64,000 bases of DNA from VXNE01 sp965208745 (GTDB lineage: Bacteria; Pseudomonadota; Gammaproteobacteria; Pseudomonadales; Azotimanducaceae): positions 1,860,001-1,924,000 of the forward strand of contig CBDBPN010000004.1 in the NCBI GenBank assembly GCA_965208745.1. The letters run 5' to 3'. The notes beneath the pieces were generated by a model. It saw only the letters and a list, made by a program, of their open reading frames with translations. It searched no databases and had not been told where the DNA came from. The translations under genes were made by a program, and so were the position numbers. Shown in pieces: positions 17,989 through 24,577 of this stretch (positions are counted from its first letter, which is position 1; each line of letters starts with the position of its first letter).

Positions 17989-18822
17989 ATGCACGAAGTC
18001 AGCGAATTACAGACCTATCTCTACGACCTGAAGGGCTATCTCGTCGTGGAGGACGTGTTGGCCCCGGACGAGGTCGCGACGTTGAGGGAAGCCGTCGACG
18101 CCACGGACCTCGAGAACCTGCCGCCGAGCCACCGGTTCGGCAGCGCGGGCGGTTCGGCGCCGACGGGACCCGGCTTCCTCGCCTGGGGCGAACCGTTCGT
18201 TGCGCTGATGGACCACCCCCTCGTGATGAACGTCATGCGCGCGCAGCTCGGCGACTGCTTCCGCCTCGACCGCATCTTCGGGATGCACATGCGCAAGGGG
18301 CTGCCGAACGGCCGGCTCCACTCGGACTACGGTGCTTCGCAGCCGTTCACGCGGGCGGAACGCGGGCGGTACTTCGTGTCGCCCGGTCACGAGGCGCTGC
18401 ACGGCTTCGGCGTGGCGGCCTGGAACCTGACGGACAGCGGCCCCGAGCACGGCGGCCTGCGCGTGATTCCGGGCAGCCACAACAGCCACTTCAAGCTGCC
18501 GAAGGTCATCCGTGAGGACGGGTACGACGACGTGGTGGCGATCCCCGAAGCCCCGGCCGGCAGCGTCACGTTCTTCTCCGAGGCGCTCACCCACGGCACG
18601 GCCGCCTGGCGTGCGGACCATCACCGCTACACGCTGCTCTACAAGTACTGCGCTTCGCAGCTCTCCTGGTCCCGCACGCGAGTGACGGCGCCGGACGACG
18701 CGGCGTTGACGGAGCGGCAGCGGTTGCTGCTCGAGGAGCCGGCGGGAGCGAAGTGGTTCTTCCCGTCGCTGTTTCCCGAGGAGGAGGGAGAGGCGGCGGC
18801 GCCGAAGGCCGCGTCGAGCTGA
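17989..18822 (+). CDS. Phytanoyl-CoA dioxygenase (PhyH) family Fe(II)/2-oxoglutarate oxygenase
   Basis: This is a predicted cytoplasmic 2-oxoglutarate-dependent hydroxylase. The iron facial triad is visible as LHSDYG (HxD) and LTHGTAAW (distal His), with Arg further on (HHRYTLLYKY) for 2-oxoglutarate. GGLRVIPGSHNSH is the typical strand before the distal His. Length is 277 with an acidic, Ala-rich tail. It follows egtD by 43 bp on the same strand and could be co-transcribed. The substrate cannot be read from sequence; the family acts on lipids, amino acids and natural products. Confidence 0.82.
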   Translation: MHEVSELQTYLYDLKGYLVVEDVLAPDEVATLREAVDATDLENLPPSHRFGSAGGSAPTGPGFLAWGEPFVALMDHPLVMNVMRAQLGDCFRLDRIFGMHMRKGLPNGRLHSDYGASQPFTRAERGRYFVSPGHEALHGFGVAAWNLTDSGPEHGGLRVIPGSHNSHFKLPKVIREDGYDDVVAIPEAPAGSVTFFSEALTHGTAAWRADHHRYTLLYKYCASQLSWSRTRVTAPDDAALTERQRLLLEEPAGAKWFFPSLFPEEEGEAAAPKAASS

Positions 18823-18834
18823 CGCCGGGCGTCC

Positions 18835-19164
18835 TCAGAACTCGACGATCCGCCACTGCGGCACGAGCAGTTCCGCCTGGTCGATGTCGCCGAACCCCTC
18901 GCTCGGGTTGACGGGGACGAGGTAATACGGCGGACCGAACTCCGGGACGATCTTGACCATCCGCAGGTGCCCGTTCTGGCGGTACTCGTAGACCGTCCGG
19001 TCCTCGCCCTCGATGAGCGTGACGTCGGGTCCGCGCTGGGCGGTTTCCTGGGCCGAGAGGGGTGTCGCGTACAGCGCCAGCGACAGAACGGCCGCGGTGA
19101 GGACGACGCTGCGCAGGGTGTGGCCTCGTGTGATAGCGTGACCGGGCGGGAGGCAATGTAGCAT
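18835..19164 (-). CDS. DUF2782 family periplasmic or membrane-anchored protein
   Basis: This small protein of 109 residues has an N-terminal hydrophobic signal (VVLTAAVLSLALYATPLSAQ) followed by the DUF2782 core: VTLIEGEDRTVYEYRQNGHL, then MVKIVPEFGPPYYLV. Function is unknown. In Pseudomonas the same gene stands next to polA, which supports the assignment. The only ATG (19164) overlaps the polA ATG on the other strand by two bases; later starts would need CTG or lie inside the signal segment. It ends 12 bp from the convergent PhyH gene. Confidence 0.8.
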   Translation of the reverse strand: MLHCLPPGHAITRGHTLRSVVLTAAVLSLALYATPLSAQETAQRGPDVTLIEGEDRTVYEYRQNGHLRMVKIVPEFGPPYYLVPVNPSEGFGDIDQAELLVPQWRIVEF

Positions 19165-21850
19165 GCAAGAGGACACTCCGTTACTGCTCGTCGACGGTTC
19201 GTCGTACCTGTTCCGCGCCTTCCACGCCCTCCCCGACCTCTCCACCGCCGACGGCTTCCCGACGGGCGCCCTGTTCGGCGTCATCAACATGCTGCGCAAG
19301 CTCGGCAAGGACTTCGAGGGCAGCCCGGTGGCGGTCGTGTTCGACGCGTCGGGCAAGTCCTTCCGGAACGACATCTACCCCGAGTACAAGGCCAACCGCC
19401 CGCCCATGCCGGACGACCTCCGGCGGCAGATCGAGCCGATCCACCAGGTCATCGAGGCGATGGGCATGCCGCTCCTGATCGTGCCGGACGTCGAGGCGGA
19501 CGACGTGATCGGGACGCTCGCGGCGCAGGCTACCGCCAGTCGGCGGCCCACGGTCGTCTCGACCTCGGACAAGGACATGGCGCAGCTCGTCAGCGACTAC
19601 GTGACGCTGGTCAACACGATGAGCGAGACGACCCTCGACCGGGACGGCGTGGCGTCGAAGTACGGCGTGCCTCCGGAGCGGATCGTCGACTACCTCGCGC
19701 TCATGGGCGACAGCGTCGACAACATCCCCGGCGTCCCGAAGGTCGGTCCGAAGACGGCGGCGAAGTGGATAGGCCGGTTCGGCAGTCTCGACGGCGTCAT
19801 GGCGGGGGCGGACGACGTCAAGGGGAAGGTGGGCGAGAACCTGCGCGCCACCCTGGACCAGCTCCCGCTCTCCCGGGAACTCGCGACCATTCGATGCGAC
19901 GTCGACCTGCCCGTCGCGCTGGCGGACCTGGTGCCCAGGGCGCCTGACGAAGACGCCTTGGCCGAGCTCTTCACGCGGTTCGAGTTCCGTGCCTGGCTCG
20001 CGGAACTCGGGATCGAAACGGATGAACCGCCGCCTCCCGAGCGGAACTACGTTCGCGTGACGGAGCCGGCGGAGCTCCATGCCTGGACGGGGCGGCTGCG
20101 GGAGGCGGGGCGATTCGCGCTCGCGGTGCACACCGACCGGGGCCACTACATGGACGCGCGGATCGCGGGTCTCTCGGTCGCGGTCGAGCCGGGCGTGGCG
20201 GCCTACCTGCCGGTGGGACACGACCTCGCCGGCGCCGGGCAGTTGTCTCTGGCGGCCGTGCTCGAGGCCCTCCGGCCCCTCCTTGAGGACGCCACGGTCC
20301 CCAAGGTCGGCCACAACCTGAAAACCGCCCGCAACGTGCTCGCCCGGCACGATGTCGCGCTGGCCGGCATCGCGAGCGACACGATGCTCGAGTCGTATGT
20401 CCTCGACAGCGTCGGCACGCGCCGCCACAGCCTCGAGGCGCTCGCGACAAAGCACCTCAGGTTCGAGACGACGCGCTACGAGGACATCGCCGGCAAGGGC
20501 GCCAAGCAACTCGACTTTCCCGCGCTCGCGGTCGAGGCGGCCACGGACTACGCCGCGGAAGAGGCCGACGTCGCCCTGCGGCTCCACGGGACGCTGTGGC
20601 CGCGGCTGGAGTCGACAGGGGAGCTGCAGAGCGTCTACGAGGACATCGAGCTGCCGCTGCTGTCGGTGTTGTCCCGCGTGGAGCAGGCCGGGGCTCTGGT
20701 GGATGCGGGCCGGCTGGCGGAACAGGGGCGGGAGCTTGGAGTCCGCGTGGAGGCGCTTGCCGAGCAGGCGTACGAAGCAGCGGATCAAACCTTCAACCTG
20801 GGGTCGCCAAAGCAGCTCCAGGAAATCCTGTACGACAAGATGGGACTCACGCCCCTGCGAAAGACGCAGACGGGACAGCGCTCGACGGCGGAGGCCGTGC
20901 TTCAGGAATACGCGGACAGGGGCGAAGATCTGCCGCGGATCATCCTCGACCACCGCCAGGTCTCCAAGCTGAAGTCCACCTACACGGACACGCTCCCCCG
21001 CCAGATCAACCAGCGCACGGGCCGCATCCACACCACGTACGGCCAGGCCGTGGCCGCCACCGGGCGTCTCGCGTCCCAGGACCCGAACCTGCAGAACATC
21101 CCCATCCGCACCGAGGAAGGCCGACGCATCCGGCAGGCGTTCGTCGCGCCGCCCGGCCGCAAGCTGGTCGCTGCGGATTACTCCCAGATCGAGTTGCGCA
21201 TCATGGCGCACCTGTCGCGGGACGACGGGCTCGTGCAGGCCTTCGAAGGCGGCCTGGACGTGCACCGCGCCACCGCGGCGGAAGTCTTCGGCGTCGGGGT
21301 GGACGATGTCAGCGGCGACCAGCGCCGCAGCGCCAAGGCGATCAACTTCGGCCTGATCTACGGCATGTCCGCCTTCGGCCTCGCCCGCCAGCTACGCGTG
21401 CCCCGCAAGATCGCGCAGGGCTACATCGACCGCTACTTCGCGCGCTACCCGGGCGTGCGCGAGTACATGGAGAACACGCGGGCCCAGGCGCGCGAGGCGG
21501 GGTTCGTCGAGACGGTCTACGGCCGGCGCCTCTACCTGCCGGAGATCAACGCCCGCCAGCCGGCGCGCCGCCAGGCGGCGGAGCGCACCGCGATCAACGC
21601 GCCGATGCAGGGCACGGCGGCCGACATCATCAAACGCGCGATGATCGACGTGGACGGATGGCTCTCCGGCGCCGGCCTCGACGCGGCGATGATCATGCAG
21701 GTCCACGACGAGCTGGTCTTCGAGGTGGCGGAGGACGATGTCGCGGCGCTCGTCGACGGCGTGACGGAACGCATGACGCGGGCCACGGACCTGTCGGTGG
21801 GCATGGTGGTGGACGTGGGCGTTGGGGACAACTGGGACGAGGCGCACTAG
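19163..21850 (+). CDS. polA: DNA polymerase I, proofreading exonuclease apparently inactive
   Basis: Pol I fills gaps and removes Okazaki primers. The 5'-nuclease domain (residues 1-about 290) has LLVDGSSYLFRAFHAL and DADDVIGTL-like metal residues. The polymerase domain has VAADYSQIELRIMAHLS, KAINFGLIYGMS and MQVHDELVFEV, so synthesis should be intact. In the 3'-5' exonuclease domain the four metal ligands of E. coli Pol I appear substituted: the DTE motif aligns with Ala321-Val-His323, the NLKYD Asp with Ala389 (NLKTA), and the YAAED Asp with Glu467 (YAAEE). The fold remains. Length is 895; GGGAGG lies upstream of the ATG. Confidence 0.96.
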   Translation: MQEDTPLLLVDGSSYLFRAFHALPDLSTADGFPTGALFGVINMLRKLGKDFEGSPVAVVFDASGKSFRNDIYPEYKANRPPMPDDLRRQIEPIHQVIEAMGMPLLIVPDVEADDVIGTLAAQATASRRPTVVSTSDKDMAQLVSDYVTLVNTMSETTLDRDGVASKYGVPPERIVDYLALMGDSVDNIPGVPKVGPKTAAKWIGRFGSLDGVMAGADDVKGKVGENLRATLDQLPLSRELATIRCDVDLPVALADLVPRAPDEDALAELFTRFEFRAWLAELGIETDEPPPPERNYVRVTEPAELHAWTGRLREAGRFALAVHTDRGHYMDARIAGLSVAVEPGVAAYLPVGHDLAGAGQLSLAAVLEALRPLLEDATVPKVGHNLKTARNVLARHDVALAGIASDTMLESYVLDSVGTRRHSLEALATKHLRFETTRYEDIAGKGAKQLDFPALAVEAATDYAAEEADVALRLHGTLWPRLESTGELQSVYEDIELPLLSVLSRVEQAGALVDAGRLAEQGRELGVRVEALAEQAYEAADQTFNLGSPKQLQEILYDKMGLTPLRKTQTGQRSTAEAVLQEYADRGEDLPRIILDHRQVSKLKSTYTDTLPRQINQRTGRIHTTYGQAVAATGRLASQDPNLQNIPIRTEEGRRIRQAFVAPPGRKLVAADYSQIELRIMAHLSRDDGLVQAFEGGLDVHRATAAEVFGVGVDDVSGDQRRSAKAINFGLIYGMSAFGLARQLRVPRKIAQGYIDRYFARYPGVREYMENTRAQAREAGFVETVYGRRLYLPEINARQPARRQAAERTAINAPMQGTAADIIKRAMIDVDGWLSGAGLDAAMIMQVHDELVFEVAEDDVAALVDGVTERMTRATDLSVGMVVDVGVGDNWDEAH

Positions 21851-21881
21851 CGTCACCCAGGATGTCGGCGCACTTACGGGG

Positions 21882-21905
21882 TGTTAGGATGTACACATCC
21901 GAACA
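21882..21905. promoter_or_regulatory. Palindromic operator upstream of the toxin-antitoxin pair
   Basis: A 24-bp interrupted dyad: TGTT, one base, GGATGT, a two-base centre, ACATCC, one base, AACA. All ten base pairs of the two half-sites match. It lies between the polA stop and the antitoxin ATG, 14 bp before the latter, where ribbon-helix-helix antitoxins usually bind for autoregulation. Confidence 0.6.
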
Positions 21906-21919
21906 CAACGGAGTCAGCC

Positions 21920-22162
21920 ATGGCGGCGACCATGACCATTCGGCTGGAGCCCGACCTCAAGGAGCGCCTCGAGGCGCTTGCCGATGCCACCCGACGATCG
22001 AAGTCGTTCCTTGCCGCGGAGGCTATCCGAGACTACGTCGCCCTGAACGAATGGCAAGTCGCAGAGGTTCAGGAGGCCGTTGCGGAGGCGGACCGGGGCG
22101 AGTTCGCCAGCGAAGAAACGGTGGATGCGGTGTTCCGGAAGTGGGGGGGCGGTGCAGGTTAG
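21920..22162 (+). CDS. CopG/RHH-family antitoxin
   Basis: This 80-residue protein starts with the short beta strand TMTIRLEPDLKERLEALADAT and the two helices of a ribbon-helix-helix DNA-binding domain (RSKSFLAAEAIRDYV). An acidic C-terminal tail (AVAEADRGEFASEETVDAVF), typical for wrapping a RelE/ParE toxin, follows. The ATG at 21920 is preferred over a GTG at 21881 that would read through the operator dyad. The stop overlaps the toxin start by 11 bp, as expected for an autoregulated pair. Confidence 0.85.
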   Translation: MAATMTIRLEPDLKERLEALADATRRSKSFLAAEAIRDYVALNEWQVAEVQEAVAEADRGEFASEETVDAVFRKWGGGAG

Positions 22163-22442
22163 ATGGCTGCCGACGGCGATCAGGAACCTCGATGACGCGG
22201 CCGAGTTCATTGCTCAGGACAATCCCGTCGCCGCACGGGAACTCGTTCGGCGCATCCGCGATGCAGTCGAGCATCTGAAGGTCAATCCGGCGCTGGGGCG
22301 CCCCGGGCGGGTTCCTGGAACCCGGGAACTCGTGGTGAGCGGAACGCCCCACGTCGTTCCTTACCGGGTCAGGCCTCTGTTGGACCAGATGGAGGTCCTG
22401 CGCGTGTTCCACGGACAGCGTCGGCTTCCGCGGCATTGGTAG
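22152..22442 (+). CDS. RelE/ParE-family toxin
   Basis: The 96-residue basic protein begins VQVRWLPTAIRNLDDAAEFIAQDNP, the canonical first strand and helix of the RelE/ParE fold. The family motifs GRPGRVPGTRELVV and VLRVFHGQRRLP follow. The start is a GTG inside the antitoxin 3' end. It would act as an mRNA endonuclease or gyrase poison; ParE and RelE cannot be separated by eye. Its last 74 bp overlap engB on the opposite strand, so the module appears to have inserted between polA and engB. Confidence 0.85.
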   Translation: MQVRWLPTAIRNLDDAAEFIAQDNPVAARELVRRIRDAVEHLKVNPALGRPGRVPGTRELVVSGTPHVVPYRVRPLLDQMEVLRVFHGQRRLPRHW

Positions 22443-23046
22443 CGGCGGATGGGACGCCACCGAGCCCAACCAGAAACGCCGCCACCCGCGCCTCCGCGAC
22501 CTCGGCCCCCAGCCCCGAGGTGGCCGAGAATGGGATGGCCTCGCCGACTCCGGTGTCCGCAAGCTGACGCGCCACCGCGCGGTGCGCGGCGACCCGGGCG
22601 CCCTGCTTCAGCTTGTCCGACTTGTTGAGGAGCGCGAGGACGGGCGTCTCTGTCTGGGCCGCCCAATCGAGCATCTGCACGTCGAACGGCTGCAGGGGGT
22701 GGCGCGCGTCCATGATGAGCACGACGGCGGCCAGCATCTGGCGGCGGGTGAGGTAGTCGTCGATGGCCTGGCTCCACCGCGCGCGCTCCGCCTTGCCGGC
22801 CTTGGCGTAGCCGTAGCCGGGGAGGTCTACCAGGCGTCCGCCCCCCTCGACGGCGAAGAAGTTGATGAGCCGCGTGCGGCCTGGCGTCTTGCTGACACGC
22901 GCGAGCCGGCGCGAGCCCGTGAGGCGGTTGAGCGTACTTGACTTGCCCGCGTTGGAACGGCCCGCGAAGGCGACTTCCGGCTCGTCGTCCGGCGGGCACT
23001 CGGCGAGGGTGGAGGCGCTGGTCAGGAAGCGTGCGGAAAGGGGCAT
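22369..23046 (-). CDS. engB: Ribosome biogenesis GTP-binding protein EngB (YsxC/YihA)
   Basis: This essential GTPase helps assemble the 50S subunit. G1 reads GRSNAGKSS, switch I contains the conserved TPGRT, G3 is DLPGYGYA, G4 is NKSDK and G5 lies in PFSATSG. Length is 225, about 20 more than usual. The extra C-terminal residues (after FLVGLG) are encoded antisense to the toxin gene and look like non-homologous read-through after insertion of the toxin-antitoxin pair. The order polA-engB-cytochrome c4-dsbA matches Pseudomonas. Confidence 0.94.
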   Translation of the reverse strand: MPLSARFLTSASTLAECPPDDEPEVAFAGRSNAGKSSTLNRLTGSRRLARVSKTPGRTRLINFFAVEGGGRLVDLPGYGYAKAGKAERARWSQAIDDYLTRRQMLAAVVLIMDARHPLQPFDVQMLDWAAQTETPVLALLNKSDKLKQGARVAAHRAVARQLADTGVGEAIPFSATSGLGAEVAEARVAAFLVGLGGVPSAATNAAEADAVRGTRAGPPSGPTEA

Positions 23047-23052
23047 GGCGGG

Positions 23053-23058
23053 TATAAT
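23053..23058 (+). promoter_or_regulatory. Candidate -10 element upstream of cytochrome c4
   Basis: A perfect TATAAT on the plus strand, just upstream of engB in the divergent gap, about 100 bp before the cytochrome c4 ATG. I see no good -35 at the right spacing, so an activator or a weak promoter is possible. Confidence 0.3.
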
Positions 23059-23159
23059 CCGCTCGCCGCGACGCCGGTAGTGTAACCGGCAACCCGTCTC
23101 CTGGGCCTTTGAGGCCGACAGCGGAGGGGGACCGCGGCGCTTTGTTGCAGGGCTTCGAA

Positions 23160-23753
23160 ATGCGTTGTTTCAGATGGGTGGTCGCCGTCGCCCTGGCGGG
23201 CTCGGTCGCCGCGGCCGAAGTCGAAACCATGGCGATCGCCTGCGGGGCATGCCATGGCCAGGACGGCGTCACCGGCATCGCCCCGGACTATCCGAGCATC
23301 GGGGGGCAGAACGAGCGCTATCTGCTCACGCAACTGCGCCTGCTCAAGTCCGGCGAGCGACCGGCGCCGCTCATGGCCGGCACGCTCGACATGCTCTCCG
23401 ACGACGATCTCGCGAAGCTCGCGGCCTACTACGCCGCGATGCCGGGCCAGGTGGGCCGCTCCTCGCCGGACAACCTGGAAGCCGGGCAGCAGATCTACCG
23501 CGGCGGGATCATGGACAAGGGCGTCGCGGCGTGTACCGCCTGCCATTCCCCAACCGGTAGCGGCAACGCCCCGGCCGGGTTCCCGAGCCTCTCCGGACAG
23601 CGTTACGACTATGTGGTCGCGCAACTCGTGGCCTACCGCGAAGGACACCGCACGACGGACGAGGAGTTCGGCGGCATGATGCGGGATGTCGCGTCGCGGC
23701 TGACGGACACCGAGATCGCGGCGCTGGCCAACTACGTCCAGGGCCTGTACTGA
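23160..23753 (+). CDS. Cytochrome c4, dihaem periplasmic electron carrier
   Basis: A 197-residue exported protein whose signal peptide ends near AGSVAAAEV. It has two class I cytochrome c domains, with haem motifs C28GACH32 and C125TACH129. Probable axial methionines are in PLMAGTL and GGMMRDVA. The duplicated architecture and the GQNERYLLTQL/GQRYDYVVAQL repeats are those of cytochrome c4, a donor to terminal oxidases such as cbb3. An in-frame start at 23109 would put an unlikely leader before the signal peptide, so the ATG at 23160 is used. Confidence 0.93.
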   Translation: MRCFRWVVAVALAGSVAAAEVETMAIACGACHGQDGVTGIAPDYPSIGGQNERYLLTQLRLLKSGERPAPLMAGTLDMLSDDDLAKLAAYYAAMPGQVGRSSPDNLEAGQQIYRGGIMDKGVAACTACHSPTGSGNAPAGFPSLSGQRYDYVVAQLVAYREGHRTTDEEFGGMMRDVASRLTDTEIAALANYVQGLY

Positions 23754-23773
23754 TCCGCGCCGGCGCGACGCAA

Positions 23774-24409
23774 GTGCGACACGCTCTCGCCTTCCTTTGC
23801 CTGATCCTCGGATTGGCCGCGCACGCCCAGGAGTTCCAGTCCGGCGTCCACTACTCCGAGTTGCCCATCCCGGTCGAGACGAGTGCGCCCGAAGGGGCCG
23901 TGGAAGTGGTCGAGGTGTTCTCCTACGCCTGCATCCACTGCTACAACTTCGAACCGCTCGTGCGGGCCTGGGAGGCGCGGCAGCCGGAGGACGTCGCGTT
24001 CCGGCGCGTCCCGGCGGTCTTCAACCCGGTCTGGGAGTTGCTGGGCCGGGCGTACTACACGGCGGGAGCGCTTGACGTCCTCGAGGCCGTGCACATGCCG
24101 ATCTTCGAGGCCATCCACGTGCACCGGATGGACATTCGCGACACGGAACTGCTCGGCCGCATCTTCGGCCGCTACGCGGACACCCCGGACGAAGAGTTCT
24201 CCCGCGTCTTCGGCTCGTTCGGAGTCGTCAGCAGCACGCGGCAGGCCCGGGCACAGGGCCAGGCGTACCGGATCAGCGGCGTTCCGACCCTCGTGGTTGC
24301 GGGCAAGTACCGCATCGAGGTCGACAAGGCGGGGAGCCTGGAGCGGATGCTCGAGGTGGTGGACTTCCTCGTCGAGAAGGAGCGCACAACCGCCACCGCG
24401 CCAGACTGA
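23774..24409 (+). CDS. dsbA: Thiol:disulfide interchange protein DsbA-like
   Basis: This periplasmic oxidoreductase introduces disulfides into exported proteins. The signal peptide is LAFLCLILGLAAHAQ, and the active site C53IHC56 lies in VFSYACIHCYNFEP. The cis-proline loop is ISGVPTLVVAGKYRI. The usual dipeptide is Pro-His; Ile-His here may shift the redox potential. Length is 211 and the start is GTG. The cytochrome c4-dsbA pairing is the conserved gammaproteobacterial one. Confidence 0.92.
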   Translation: MRHALAFLCLILGLAAHAQEFQSGVHYSELPIPVETSAPEGAVEVVEVFSYACIHCYNFEPLVRAWEARQPEDVAFRRVPAVFNPVWELLGRAYYTAGALDVLEAVHMPIFEAIHVHRMDIRDTELLGRIFGRYADTPDEEFSRVFGSFGVVSSTRQARAQGQAYRISGVPTLVVAGKYRIEVDKAGSLERMLEVVDFLVEKERTTATAPD

Positions 24410-24436
24410 CCCGCACGGAACCGCCCAGCCACCCGT

Positions 24437-24550
24437 CGTCCTATCGCTCTGCTATCGCCACCGAAGCCGTCGTCTTGCAGACGCCGCCTTCGGCCCCAGC
24501 CCCCGCCGTCCTATCGCTCTGTCGCACTTGCGCCTGCTGCGCAGACGCAA
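24437..24550. repeat. Direct repeats and hairpins in the dsbA-aceE gap
   Basis: The 15-mer CGTCCTATCGCTCTG occurs at 24437-24451 and 24507-24521. Each copy is followed by a hairpin with a TGC loop. The first, at 24471-24483, has the stem CGTCT/AGACG with an outer imperfect CCGAAG/CTTCGG pairing. The second, at 24528-24550, has arms TTGCGCCTGC and GCAGACGCAA (nine of ten paired). The two-unit layout looks like a REP-type element or an aceE leader control region. A similar short motif (TCGCTCTAGCGGG, twice) lies before trpS. Confidence 0.55.
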
Positions 24551-24577
24551 ATCCGACAGGCTGCTATTCTCGGGCGC

